Source of the DNA: Saccharothrix ecbatanensis
Lineage (GTDB): Bacteria; Actinomycetota; Actinomycetes; Mycobacteriales; Pseudonocardiaceae
Length of the DNA stretch: 64,000 nt
Assembly (NCBI RefSeq): GCF_014205015.1
Contig: NZ_JACHMO010000001.1
Span: 7,564,001-7,628,000 of the forward strand
Direction: 5' to 3'
Shown: one piece after another, positions 7,016-15,338 of the stretch
How the letters are laid out: the number at the start of each line of letters is the position of its first letter
How positions within the stretch are numbered: the stretch's first letter is position 1
Translations under genes and position numbers: made by a program
Notes under the pieces: generated by a model
The model's database searches: none
Seen by the model: the letters and a program-made list of their open reading frames with translations, nothing else
Told to the model about the DNA's origin: nothing

Positions 7016-8017
7016 GTGGAGACGTTCTGGTTCTGCGTGATCGCCCTGCTGTGGCTGGGCTACCTGTTCCTGGAGGGCTTCGACTTCGGCGTCGGCATGC
7101 TGCTGCCCGTGCTCGGGCGGTCGGACGACGAACGGCGGGTGCTGATCAACACCATCGGGCCGGTGTGGGACGGCAACGAGGTGTGGCTGCTGGTCGCGGT
7201 CGGCGCCACGTTCGCCGCGTTCCCCGCCTGGTACGCCGCGCTGCTCAGCTCGGTGTACCTGCCGCTGGTGCTGTTCCTGCTGGCGCTGATCGGGCGCGGG
7301 GTGGCGTTCGAGTACCGGGGGAAGGTCGACTCGGCGCGGTGGCGGCGGGTGTGGGACGCGGTGATCGTCGCCGGGTCGTGGACGGCCGCGCTCGGGGTGG
7401 GGCTGCTGCTGTCGGCGACGGTGTTCGGGATGCCGCTCGACGCCGCCGGTGACCGGGTCGGCTCGCCGTTCGCGTCGATCCGGTGGGAGACGCTGCTCGG
7501 CGCGGTGGCGGTGGCCGGGTACGCGTTCGTGCACGGCGCGGTGTTCCTGTCGCTGAAGACGGAGGGCGAGGTGCGGGAACGGGCGCGGGCGCTGGCGTTG
7601 AGGGTCGCGCCGTTCGCGCTGCTGCCGTTGCTGGTGCTGCTGCTGACCGTGCAGCTGCGGTTCGGGTCGACGTGGACGTGGGGCGCGTCGATCGTGGTGG
7701 CGCTGGCCGCTTTCGGCGCTTACGGACGGCTGGTGCTGCGGCGCGAGGGGCAGGCGTTCGCGTTGATGGGCGTCACGGTGGCGGCGGCGGTGGCCGCGTT
7801 GTTCGGCGCGCTGTACCCGGACGTGCTGCCGTCCACTTTGGACCCGGCGTGGTCGTTGACGGTGGCGGGCGCGGCGTCGAGCCCTTACACGTTGACCGTG
7901 ATGACGTGGGTGGCCGCGTTCGGCACGCCCGCGGTGCTCGTGTACCAGGGATGGACGTACTGGGTGTTCCGCAAGCGCGTCGGCACCCGGCACATTCCTC
8001 GGGTGCACGTGCCGTGA
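7016..8017 (+). CDS. cydB: Cytochrome bd oxidase subunit II
   Basis: 333 residues from GTG at 7016, preceded by GAGAGGGGGAG. An eight-helix membrane subunit that partners CydA. The N-terminal LWLGYLFLEGFDFGVGMLLP and NTIGPVWDGNEVWLLVAVGA are diagnostic of CydB. The C-terminus ends with YWVFRKRVGTRHI. The gene starts 11 nt after cydA stops and its own stop overlaps the cydDC start (GTGA), indicating one transcript and coupled translation. Confidence 0.96.
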   Translation: METFWFCVIALLWLGYLFLEGFDFGVGMLLPVLGRSDDERRVLINTIGPVWDGNEVWLLVAVGATFAAFPAWYAALLSSVYLPLVLFLLALIGRGVAFEYRGKVDSARWRRVWDAVIVAGSWTAALGVGLLLSATVFGMPLDAAGDRVGSPFASIRWETLLGAVAVAGYAFVHGAVFLSLKTEGEVRERARALALRVAPFALLPLLVLLLTVQLRFGSTWTWGASIVVALAAFGAYGRLVLRREGQAFALMGVTVAAAVAALFGALYPDVLPSTLDPAWSLTVAGAASSPYTLTVMTWVAAFGTPAVLVYQGWTYWVFRKRVGTRHIPRVHVP

Positions 8018-11000
8018 ACTTCCCCGGAGCCCCTTCCGCCAAGAAGCCGGGGAATGGCCCGCTCGGCGCGCTGCCCGCGCTTTCGCGCTCGGCGCGCCGG
8101 GCGTTGGCCCTGTGTGCGGTGTTGGCGGCGCTGACGGCGGTCGCGTTGGTGTGGCAGGCCGTCGCGTTGGCGTCGGCGCTGGTGACCGGCGGGTCGTTGT
8201 GGGTGCTGGCGGGCGCGGTCGTGGTGCGGGCCGGGTTGGCCTGGGTGACCGAGTCGGTGGCGGCACGGGCGGCGGCAGGCGCGAAGGAGGAGTTGCGGGC
8301 GGCGGTGCTGGACCGGGCGTTGGGCCTGGGACCGGCGTGGATCGAGGCGCGCGGGCCGGCGTCGTTGGCGGTCGTCGCCACCAGAGGGCTGGACGCCCTG
8401 GACGCGTACTTCACCCGCTACCTGCCCGCTCTCGTGACGACGGCCGTGGTGCCGGTGGCGGTGGGTGGGTGGATCTTCGCCACCGATCCGACGTCGGCGG
8501 TGCTGATCGCGGTGACGCTGCCGTTGATCCCGGTGTTCGCGATCCTGATCGGCCGGTTCACGTCGACTCGGGTGGCCGCGGCGGCGTCGGCGTTGGAGCG
8601 GTTGTCGGAGCGGCTGGCGGAGTTGGTGCGGGCGCTGCCGGTGCTGACGGCGTTCGGGCGGGCGGCGGCTCAGGCGTCGGCGGTGCGCGAGGTCGGCGAG
8701 CGGTACCGGCGGGCGACGATGGGGACGTTGCGGGTGGCGTTCCTGTCCGCGTTGGTGCTGGAGATCGTGGCGTCGCTGTCGGTGGCGTTGATCGCGGTGG
8801 GGATCGGGCTGCGGCTGGTGTCGGGGGAGATGACGCTGGTCACGGGCCTGATCGTGCTGATCCTGGCGCCGGAGTGCTACTTGCCGCTGCGTGCCGCGGG
8901 GGCGGCTCACCACGCGTCGGAGGACGGTGTGGAGGCGGTGCGGCGGGTCGCGGAGATCCCGACCCCTGCCGCTCCCTCCCGTTGTGAGGCTTCGGAGGGG
9001 GTGGAGGTCCGGGATCTGCGGGTGCGGCGGCGGGGGCGGTTCGCGCCGGACGGGGTGAGCTTCCGGGTGCGGCCCGGTGAGGTGCACCGGCTGGACGGGC
9101 CGAGCGGTGCGGGCAAGTCGACGCTGTTCGGGGTGCTGCTGGGGTTCGTGCCGGCGGACGGCGGGTCGGTCGTGGTGGACCGGTCGGCGATCGCGTGGGC
9201 GCCGCAGCGGCCCGCGTTCGCCGGGCGGACGGTGGCCGACGAACTGGAGTTGACCACCGGCCGGGTCGATCACGACGTGCTGGCGTCGGTCGCCGCCGAT
9301 CACCTGGTGGCACGGCCGATCGCCGAACTGTCGACCGGTGAACGGCAGCGGGTCGCGGTGGCGCGTGCGCTGACGCGGGTCCGTGACGGCGCTTCGGTGC
9401 TGCTGCTGGACGAGCCCACGGCGCACCTCGACCCGGCCACGGCCGCCAAGGTCATGGCCGCTGTCCAACAGGCGGCGGACGACGGTGCGGCGGTGGTGCT
9501 GGCGACTCATCGGCTGGTCGGTGAGTCGCCGGCGGAGGTGGCGGAAGGGCGTGCGGTCTCGCGGGTCGTCGACCGGCCCCGGTCGCCTCGGTCGCCTCGA
9601 CCCACTCGTCGGGTGTTGGCGGGGGCGTTGCTGGGCACGGCGGCGTCGTTGAGCGGGGTGGCGTTGACCGCGTTCGCGGCGTACCTGATCGCCAAGGCCG
9701 CGACCCAGCCGCCGATCCTGACGTTGTCCGTGCTGGTGGTGGGCGTGCGGACGTTCGCGCTGGCCAAGGGGGTGCTGCGGTACCTGGAGCGGCTGGTGTC
9801 GCACGACGCCGCCTTCCGGTACGCCGAGTCGTTGCGGGTGCGGCTTTGGCGAAGCCTGCGGCCGGGGCGGGCGGAGCTGACCAAGCTGGTGGACGACGTC
9901 GACACCGTCCGCGACCTGGTCCCGCGCGTCCTCCAGCCGCCGTTGGTGGCGTTGGGGGTGTCGGCCGCCGCGGTGCTGTTGTTCACGATCATCGAACCGG
10001 TGGCCGGGTTGGCGCTGGCGGTGGCGCTGGTCGTCGGCGGGACGTTGGCGCCGGTGGTCGCGGTGCTGACCGAACGGCGTGCCACGGCGGTGCTCGCCAG
10101 GGGGCGGCGACAGGTGTCGGAGCAGGTGTTGACGCTGCTCACGGCCGCGCCGGACCTGATCGCGTTCGGGGCGGACGGCAAGGTGCGCGCCGAGTTGGCC
10201 CGGCAGGACGCCTCGCTCGCGCGGTCGGCCCGGCGGCAGGCGCTCGGTGCGGGTGCGGCGGTGTGCATCGTGCACCTGACGACCGGGTTGGCGTCGGCGG
10301 TGTGCATCGGCCTGGCCGGTGGCGTCGACCCGTTGTTGGTGCCGGTACTGGGTTTGGTGCCGCTCGCGTTGGCCGAGGTGCTGAGCGCCCTGCCCACGGC
10401 CGCCCAGCACCGGGCCGCGTTGCGCGAGTCGTACGGGCGGATCGTCGACCAGTCGCCGGGGGTGTCGTCCGGGGGTCGGGTCGAGCGGGTGGCGGTCGGC
10501 GGCGCGGTCGGGCTCGAAGGGGTGACGGTGCGGTGGCCGGAGAGCGCGGAACCGGTGCTGGAACGGGTGTGCGTCGACCTGCCGGCCGGCGCCAAGGTGG
10601 CCGTGGTGGGGCCGTCCGGCGTCGGCAAGTCGAGCTTGTTCGCGCTGCTGCTGGGTTTGCTGGAACCCGAGCGCGGGATGGTGTGGCGGCCGGACCGGGT
10701 GGCGTGGTGCCCGCAGGAGCCGATGCTGGTGACCACAACGGTCCGGGAGAACCTCCGACTGGGTGATCCTCGGGCGGACGACGCGCGGTTGCTGTGGGCG
10801 TTGGAGGTCGCGGGTTTGCGGATCGGCCTCGACACGGTGATCGGTCCCACGCTGCTGTCCGGTGGGGAGGCTCAGCGGGTCGCGTTGGCGCGGGCGCTGT
10901 TGTTCGACGCGGATCTGGTGTTGCTGGACGAGCCGACCGCGCACCTGGACGAGCCGGCCGCCCGCGCGTTGCTGACCCGGTTGGACGACGTGCTGCGGGA

Positions 11001-11103
11001 CAAGACGGTCATCCACATCACCCACCGGCCGGCTGAGGCCGACCGCGCGGACCTGGTGCTGGACGTCGGCGAGGGGCGGATGCGGGCCAGGGCCTACCGT
11101 TGA
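8014..11103 (+). CDS. cydDC: Fused CydD-CydC thiol/haem ABC exporter required for bd oxidase assembly
   Basis: 1029 residues from the GTG overlapping the cydB stop. Two complete ABC half-transporters lie in one chain. The first half has membrane helices (~30-290) then an ATPase with Walker A GPSGAGKST (~362), signature LSTGERQRVAVARAL (~441) and Walker B VLLLDEPTAHLD. The second has helices (~540-800) then Walker A GPSGVGKSS (~866), signature LSGGEAQRVALARAL and Walker B LVLLDEPTAHLD. In E. coli CydDC is a heterodimer acting on glutathione/cysteine and binding haem; fused forms are known in actinobacteria. Both ATP sites look intact. Its stop overlaps the TTG start of the histidine kinase. 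Confidence 0.93.
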   Translation: MNFPGAPSAKKPGNGPLGALPALSRSARRALALCAVLAALTAVALVWQAVALASALVTGGSLWVLAGAVVVRAGLAWVTESVAARAAAGAKEELRAAVLDRALGLGPAWIEARGPASLAVVATRGLDALDAYFTRYLPALVTTAVVPVAVGGWIFATDPTSAVLIAVTLPLIPVFAILIGRFTSTRVAAAASALERLSERLAELVRALPVLTAFGRAAAQASAVREVGERYRRATMGTLRVAFLSALVLEIVASLSVALIAVGIGLRLVSGEMTLVTGLIVLILAPECYLPLRAAGAAHHASEDGVEAVRRVAEIPTPAAPSRCEASEGVEVRDLRVRRRGRFAPDGVSFRVRPGEVHRLDGPSGAGKSTLFGVLLGFVPADGGSVVVDRSAIAWAPQRPAFAGRTVADELELTTGRVDHDVLASVAADHLVARPIAELSTGERQRVAVARALTRVRDGASVLLLDEPTAHLDPATAAKVMAAVQQAADDGAAVVLATHRLVGESPAEVAEGRAVSRVVDRPRSPRSPRPTRRVLAGALLGTAASLSGVALTAFAAYLIAKAATQPPILTLSVLVVGVRTFALAKGVLRYLERLVSHDAAFRYAESLRVRLWRSLRPGRAELTKLVDDVDTVRDLVPRVLQPPLVALGVSAAAVLLFTIIEPVAGLALAVALVVGGTLAPVVAVLTERRATAVLARGRRQVSEQVLTLLTAAPDLIAFGADGKVRAELARQDASLARSARRQALGAGAAVCIVHLTTGLASAVCIGLAGGVDPLLVPVLGLVPLALAEVLSALPTAAQHRAALRESYGRIVDQSPGVSSGGRVERVAVGGAVGLEGVTVRWPESAEPVLERVCVDLPAGAKVAVVGPSGVGKSSLFALLLGLLEPERGMVWRPDRVAWCPQEPMLVTTTVRENLRLGDPRADDARLLWALEVAGLRIGLDTVIGPTLLSGGEAQRVALARALLFDADLVLLDEPTAHLDEPAARALLTRLDDVLRDKTVIHITHRPAEADRADLVLDVGEGRMRARAYR

Positions 11104-12221
11104 CCACCGTGGACCCCGCCCGCGTGCTCGCCGCGTCGACCGAGATCACCTCGGCGGCCCTGGCCGGTGACGACCCGGACGCCGTGCTGCCGATGGTGGT
11201 GCGCAGCGCCGTCGAACTCGCCGGCGCGGACCTCGGGTTGGCCATGGTCACGGCGGACGACGGCACGTTGACCGTCGAGGCGTCCTCGGGGGACGACGAT
11301 CCGGTGGGCGTCGTGCTGTCCAGCCGTTCGTCGGCCGCACGGGCGGCGCGGACCGGTGTGCCGGTGGTCGCGGACGACTTCACCACCGACCCCCGCACGG
11401 CTCCGTTCGTGCCCAAGGCGTTGCGGGGCTACGGGCCGTTCGCCGTCGCGCCGTTCGGGACCGCGGAACGCAAGATCGGCGCGCTGGCCGTGTACCGGCG
11501 CAAGGGCGCGCGGCCGTTCAGCGCGGACACCGTCGAAGTCCTCGCCGCGTTCGCCGCGCAGGCCGGGCTGGCGGTGGTGCTGGCCGAGGGGTCGACGGCG
11601 CGTCAGCGGGTGGCGGTGTACCAGGAGCGGGAGCGGATCGCGCGCGACCTGCACGACGTGATCATCCAGCGGCTCTACGCGACGGGTGTGCAGCTGCACC
11701 TGCTCGACCGGCGGCTCAAGCTGGAGGGGCGGGAGGCGAAGCGGCTGGCGGACGCCGTGGACCAGCTCGACCAGACCATGGCGGAGGTCCGGGCGACGGT
11801 GCGGGCGTTGCGCAGTGCGGACCCCGGCAAGCCCGGTGACGTCGACCTCAAGGGTTCCGTGCTGGCGGAGGCGCGGACGGCCGGTGAGCTGCTGGGTTTC
11901 GAGCCGGAGGTGCGGACCGAGGGCGACGTGGCGGACGTGCCGACCGACCTTGCCGACCACGCCCGTGCGGCGTTGCGGGAGGCGTTGTCGAACGTGGTGC
12001 GGCACTCGGGGGCGCGGCACGTGGGCATCGCGTTGCGGCGGACACCCGATCGGCTGGACCTGGAAGTCACCGACGACGGCTGCGGCATCCCGCGCGGGGT
12101 CGCCAAGCGAGGGCTGCGGCACCTGGAGGAGCGGGCGTTCGCGGCGGGCGGCGGCTGCGAGATCACCTCGTCACCGCGCACCGGCACGACGATCACCTGG
12201 CACGTGCCGCTGAGCCGTTGA
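11100..12221 (+). CDS. GAF-domain sensor histidine kinase (DosS/DevS-like, single GAF)
   Basis: 373 residues if begun at the TTG overlapping the cydDC stop (TTGA); GTG at 11109 is an alternative. One GAF domain (~1-165, ELAGADLGLAMVTADDGTL...VAPFGTAERKIGALAVY) is followed by a HisKA_3 dimerisation domain, with the phospho-acceptor His in ERERIARDLHDVIIQRL (~184), and a HATPase domain with ALREALSNVVRHSGA and VTDDGCGIP. DosS/DosT of mycobacteria have two GAF domains, the first binding haem; here only one is present and no haem ligand can be assigned. Genetic coupling to the cyd genes suggests sensing of oxygen or redox state. Confidence 0.9.
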   Translation: MTTVDPARVLAASTEITSAALAGDDPDAVLPMVVRSAVELAGADLGLAMVTADDGTLTVEASSGDDDPVGVVLSSRSSAARAARTGVPVVADDFTTDPRTAPFVPKALRGYGPFAVAPFGTAERKIGALAVYRRKGARPFSADTVEVLAAFAAQAGLAVVLAEGSTARQRVAVYQERERIARDLHDVIIQRLYATGVQLHLLDRRLKLEGREAKRLADAVDQLDQTMAEVRATVRALRSADPGKPGDVDLKGSVLAEARTAGELLGFEPEVRTEGDVADVPTDLADHARAALREALSNVVRHSGARHVGIALRRTPDRLDLEVTDDGCGIPRGVAKRGLRHLEERAFAAGGGCEITSSPRTGTTITWHVPLSR

Positions 12222-12264
12222 TCGGTCAGGGCGACGACCTCTGCGACCGGGCCCTTAGAGCTGT

Positions 12265-12335
12265 GCGACCGTCCACAGGCGACCGGCTTGTCCACAGGCG
12301 ACCGGCTTGTCCACAGGTGACCGGCTTGTCCACAG
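12265..12335 (+). repeat. 19-bp tandem repeats, each with a DnaA-box-like TTGTCCACA
   Basis: Three contiguous 19-bp units (12279-12297, 12298-12316, 12317-12335; GCGACCGGCTTGTCCACAG with one change in the third) follow a shortened degenerate unit (12265-12278). Each full unit contains TTGTCCACA, the high-GC actinobacterial form of the DnaA box, at 12288, 12307 and 12326. They lie between convergent genes, so they are not a promoter for either. Confidence 0.9.
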
Positions 12336-12411
12336 GCGCGCCCCACACCGCCGTGATCTGTCGGACCGAGCCGGCAGGATCAAAACAAGGGCTCCCCTTG
12401 GCGGGGGGACC
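12326..12411 (+). repeat. Composite intergenic element, copy A
   Basis: A TTGTCCACAGG box, then 21 bp, then a 54-bp core running from CTGTCGGACC (12358) through GGCAGGATCAAAACAAGG to a CCCC-TTGGC-GGGG hairpin and ACC at 12411. The same order and spacing recur at 29206-29288 and, inverted, at 38255-38358. This copy lies between the convergent histidine kinase and response regulator genes. Confidence 0.8.
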
Positions 12412-12420
12412 TTTGCCCAA

Positions 12421-12499
12421 GCATGACCGCTCAGCGGAGCGTGCGCGGCTAGCGGGAGCATGACCGCTCAGCGGGGTGCGCGGCCGGCGGGAGCATGAC
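12421..12499 (+). repeat. 37-bp direct repeat beside element copy A
   Basis: GCATGACCGCTCAGCGG occurs at 12421-12437 and 12458-12474, with the following GTGCGCGGC...GCGGGA also conserved and a partial third copy (GCATGAC) at 12493. The period is ~36-37 bp. The rest of the 12222-12507 gap contains no gene. Confidence 0.8.
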
Positions 12500-12507
12500 G
12501 GCCGACG

Positions 12508-13137
12508 TCAGCGCGAGCGGCGGGCCAGCCACGCGGCGGCTTGGGTTCGGCGTTCCATGCCCAGTTTCGCGAGCACCGCCGTGACGTAGTTCTTCACCGT
12601 CTTCTCGGCCAGGAACAGGCGTTCGGCGATCTGGCGGTTGGTCAGGCCGTCCCCGATCAGGTCCAGCACCCGCCGTTCCTGCTCCGTCAACGCGTCCAGC
12701 ACGTCCACCTCGACCGGCCGCCGCATGCGGTCGAGCACCCTGGCCGTGGTCTGCGGGTCCAGCAGCGACCGGCCGGCCGCCACCTCGCGGACCGCGGTCA
12801 CCAGGTCCTGGCCCCGCACCTGCTTGAGCAGGTACCCCGACGCGCCGGCCATGATCGCGCCGACGAGAGCCTCCTCGTCGTCGAACGCGGTCAGCACCAG
12901 GCACTTCGGGCCGTCCGGCAGGGCGCGCAGCCCGCGGCACAGCTCGACCCCGCCGCCATCCGGCAGCCGCACGTCCACCACGGCCACGTCGGGACGCGTC
13001 GCCGCCGCCCGGACCAGCGCCTCGTCCACACCGCCCGCCTCGGCGACCACCGAGATGTCGTCCTCGTCCTCCAGCAGTTCGCGCAGTCCCCTGCGCACCA
13101 CCTCATGGTCGTCGACGAGCAACACTCGCACCGGCAC
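12508..13137 (-). CDS. NarL/FixJ-family response regulator, DosR/DevR-like
   Basis: 209 residues from GTG at 13137. The receiver domain (~1-120) has the acidic pair VDDHEVV, phospho-acceptor Asp ~55 in VAVVDVRLPDGG, Thr in LVLTAFDDEE and Lys in GASGYLLKQV. The LuxR-type HTH (~145-205) contains LTEQERRVLDLIGDGLTNRQ and AEKTVKNYVTAVLAKLGMER, close to mycobacterial DosR. It is convergent with the GAF kinase at 11100-12221, its obvious partner. A cyd/hypoxia regulon is inferred. The start is probably leaderless (TATGGT 6 nt upstream). Confidence 0.92.
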   Translation of the reverse strand: MPVRVLLVDDHEVVRRGLRELLEDEDDISVVAEAGGVDEALVRAAATRPDVAVVDVRLPDGGGVELCRGLRALPDGPKCLVLTAFDDEEALVGAIMAGASGYLLKQVRGQDLVTAVREVAAGRSLLDPQTTARVLDRMRRPVEVDVLDALTEQERRVLDLIGDGLTNRQIAERLFLAEKTVKNYVTAVLAKLGMERRTQAAAWLARRSR

Positions 13138-13143
13138 GAACCA

Positions 13144-13149
13144 ACCATA
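13144..13149 (-). promoter_or_regulatory. Putative -10 element (TATGGT) of the response-regulator gene
   Basis: Read on the minus strand TATGGT ends 6 nt before the GTG at 13137, with no ribosome binding site between. It fits the leaderless pattern seen elsewhere in this window. Confidence 0.35.
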
Positions 13150-13197
13150 GGTCGAATGCCGGTACCCACCGCGCGCGGTCGACAAGACAGTGCAGGA

Positions 13198-13680
13198 ATG
13201 CTGATACGCGCGATCGAGGAAGCCGACCGGATCGTCGTCGGCAGGCTGGTGCTCGAACTGTGGGGCGCGCACACCGCGGTCGCCCACGGCGAGGTGTTCT
13301 TCCCTGCGAGCCTGCCCGGGTTCCTGGTCGAGCAGCAGGAGCAGGTCGTCGGGCTGCTGACCTACGCCGCCGCCGACGGACGCCTGGAGATCGTCACCAT
13401 CGACGCCCTGCGAAGAGGCCGGGGCGTCGGCACCTCGCTGGTCGAAGCCGCCGTGCACCGCGCTCGGCAGATCGGCTGCTCGCGGGTCCGGCTGACCACC
13501 ACCAACGACAACCTCGACGCCCTGCGCTTCTACCAACGGCGCGGCTTCCGGCTCATCGCACTGCGTCCGGACGCGGTGCGGGAGGCACGTCGCCTCAAGC
13601 CGGAAATCCCCAGCGTCGGCGACTACGGCATCCCCATGACCGACGAGCTGGACCTGGAACGTTGGGTCGGTCCGCGCTAG
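13198..13680 (+). CDS. GNAT-family N-acetyltransferase
   Basis: 160 residues from ATG at 13198. The GNAT fold is evident: EQQEQVVGLLTYAAADGRLE, the acetyl-CoA loop LRRGRGVGTSLVEAAVHRAR (R-x-x-G-x-G/A) and TTNDNLDALRFYQRRGFRL, the Asn/Tyr-containing C-terminal motif. The tail (IPSVGDYGIPMTDELDLER) matches small actinobacterial GNATs of unknown substrate. The gene is divergent from the DosR-like regulator across ~60 bp. Confidence 0.88.
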   Translation: MLIRAIEEADRIVVGRLVLELWGAHTAVAHGEVFFPASLPGFLVEQQEQVVGLLTYAAADGRLEIVTIDALRRGRGVGTSLVEAAVHRARQIGCSRVRLTTTNDNLDALRFYQRRGFRLIALRPDAVREARRLKPEIPSVGDYGIPMTDELDLERWVGPR

Positions 13681-13723
13681 TTGTCCACAGGCGCCAGCCA
13701 GGCTGTCCACAAGTTGTGCACAA
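13681..13723. repeat. Cluster of DnaA-box-like sequences between convergent genes
   Basis: TTGTCCACA (13681-13689) begins directly after the GNAT stop codon. CTGTCCACAAG (13703-13713; TTGTGGACA on the other strand) and the palindrome TTGTGCACAA (13714-13723) follow. The ~53-bp core that accompanies such boxes elsewhere in the window is absent here. Confidence 0.75.
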
Positions 13724-13729
13724 CTACCG

Positions 13730-14416
13730 CTAGCGGCTGGGCAGCGGGCTGAACACCTCGTCCCACGCCGCCGCGACCTGGCGCGCGCACGTGGCCGGCG
13801 CGACCCCGCCGACCCCCGTGCCGAGCCCCGGCATGGCGATCGTGCGGATCACGTCACGCAGCGGGCGGCCGTCGTCCAGCCGCCCGCCCAGCCACAGCCG
13901 CAGCACGGCCCGTGCGGCCAGGTACGGGTGCACGGTGTCCTCGGGCAGGTGCTCGCCGGGCAGGCGCATGGTCGGCGCGCTGATCAGCCACTCCGGCTCC
14001 GGCTCGCCGGTCGGCACGACCAGCGCCTCGCCCACCGGCACCTCACCGCCGTGCAGCCCGAGCACGGCACTACGCACGTTCCCCTCGACCTGGGGGAACG
14101 CCCGCGCGTAGACCGCGTCGATGCCTCCGCGCATCCAGCCGGAGGAGTTCGCCGGGCTCACCACGGCCTCGGCGACGATGTCGAGCACCGAGCCCCGGTG
14201 CACCTCGACGCCGGTCCGACCCCCGGCCACCGCGAGCCAGGCTCGGGCGAGCGGTTCGTCGACGGCACACAACACCAGACGGGGAACTGCTGCCGGAGCG
14301 TTGATCTCACCCTCCGTATCGGCGGACACGGACACCAGCATTCCAGGAGAACCGGTTGCTGCGGAACGGGGGAAGCCACCCGCCAGGCGGGTGATCCTCG
14401 CCTCAACGACGATCAC
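13730..14416 (-). CDS. Macro-domain protein
   Basis: Up to 228 residues. The macro fold that binds ADP-ribose-type ligands is recognised by RGSVLDIVAEAVVSPANSSG, WMRGGIDAVYA, WLISAPTMRLPGEH and TIAMPGLGTGVGGV. The first ~25-50 residues are less convincing (weaker third-position GC); ATG at 14341 or a later start near LVLCAVDEPLARAW may be the true N-terminus, although GAGG precedes the GTG at 14416. Macro domains bind or hydrolyse ADP-ribose and related metabolites; substrate unknown. It overlaps the promoter region of divergent pheA. Confidence 0.82.
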   Translation of the reverse strand: MIVVEARITRLAGGFPRSAATGSPGMLVSVSADTEGEINAPAAVPRLVLCAVDEPLARAWLAVAGGRTGVEVHRGSVLDIVAEAVVSPANSSGWMRGGIDAVYARAFPQVEGNVRSAVLGLHGGEVPVGEALVVPTGEPEPEWLISAPTMRLPGEHLPEDTVHPYLAARAVLRLWLGGRLDDGRPLRDVIRTIAMPGLGTGVGGVAPATCARQVAAAWDEVFSPLPSR

Positions 14417-14431
14417 CGGACGTGTTCCTCG

Positions 14432-14437
14432 TATCGT
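14432..14437 (+). promoter_or_regulatory. Putative -10 element (TATCGT) of pheA
   Basis: TATCGT ends 7 nt before the GTG start at 14445, with no ribosome binding site between; a leaderless transcript is likely. Confidence 0.35.
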
Positions 14438-14444
14438 TGCGGCC

Positions 14445-15338
14445 GTGCTCGCCTACTTCGGACCGCCGGGAACCTTCACCGAGCAGGCCGCACGCGGCTT
14501 CGCCACTCCGCAGCAGGAGCTGGTGCCGTTCGACACGGTGCCCGCCGCCCTCACGGCCACCCGCCGCGGTGAGACGCAGTCGGCGTGCGTGCCGGTGGAG
14601 AGCTCGGTCGAGGGCGCGGTGCCCGCCACGATGGACGCGCTGACCGAGGGCGAGCCCCTGGTCGCGGTGGCCGAGGCGGTGCTGCCGGTGCGGTTCAGCG
14701 TGTTGGTGCGGCACGGCGGCGGTCCGGTGCGCACGGTGGCCAGCCACCCCCACGCGTTGGCGCAGGTCCGGCACTGGCTTGCCGAGCACCTGCCGGGCGC
14801 CACCGTGGTCGCCACGACGTCCACGTCCGCCGCAGCGCGCGCTGTGCTGAACGGCGAGTTCGACGCGGCCGTGAGCGCGCCGGTGGCCGTGCGGCACTAC
14901 CCGCTCGAGGTGCTGGCCGCAGACGTGGCCGACGTGCGGGACGCCAAGACCCGGTTCCTGCTGGTCCGCCGACCGGGCACGCTGCCCGAGCCGACCGGCC
15001 ACGACCGGACGTCCGTGGTCTGCACGGTGCCCGACCGGGTCGGCGTGCTGTCGGACCTGCTGAGCGAGCTGGCGCTGCGCCGCATCAACCTGACCCGGAT
15101 CGAGTCGCGGCCCACCAAGGGCCGGCTCGGCGAGTACCGGTTCTACATCGACATGGACGGGCACGTGGCCGAGCCGCGGGTGGGCGACGCGCTGGCCGCG
15201 CTGCACCGGCACTGCCCGCAGACCCGGTTCCTCGGCTCGTACCCGAAGGCGGAGCCGGGCGGCCCGGTGGCGGGCAACGAGGAGTTCGTGGCGGCGGTCG
15301 AATGGGTGGACAAGGTCCGGAGGGGGCAGGGCGCGTGA
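14445..15338 (+). CDS. pheA: Prephenate dehydratase
   Basis: 297 residues from GTG at 14445, placing the typical N-terminus VLAYFGPPGTFTEQA at the start. The enzyme converts prephenate to phenylpyruvate in phenylalanine synthesis. The periplasmic-binding-like catalytic part (1-~180) shows VPVESSVEGAVPATMDAL and the essential DAKTRFLLVRR (TRF motif). The C-terminal ACT domain (~190-275; VPDRVGVLSDLLSELALRR, LTRIESRPTKGRLGEYRF) contains the ESRP motif for phenylalanine feedback control. It is coupled by GTGA overlap to the following phosphatase. Confidence 0.95.
   Translation: MLAYFGPPGTFTEQAARGFATPQQELVPFDTVPAALTATRRGETQSACVPVESSVEGAVPATMDALTEGEPLVAVAEAVLPVRFSVLVRHGGGPVRTVASHPHALAQVRHWLAEHLPGATVVATTSTSAAARAVLNGEFDAAVSAPVAVRHYPLEVLAADVADVRDAKTRFLLVRRPGTLPEPTGHDRTSVVCTVPDRVGVLSDLLSELALRRINLTRIESRPTKGRLGEYRFYIDMDGHVAEPRVGDALAALHRHCPQTRFLGSYPKAEPGGPVAGNEEFVAAVEWVDKVRRGQGA

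Noticed and set aside
12265..13723. Considered as a replication origin because of several DnaA-box-like 9-mers
   Set aside because: No dnaA, dnaN, parAB or AT-rich unwinding region nearby; boxes lie between convergent ordinary genes.
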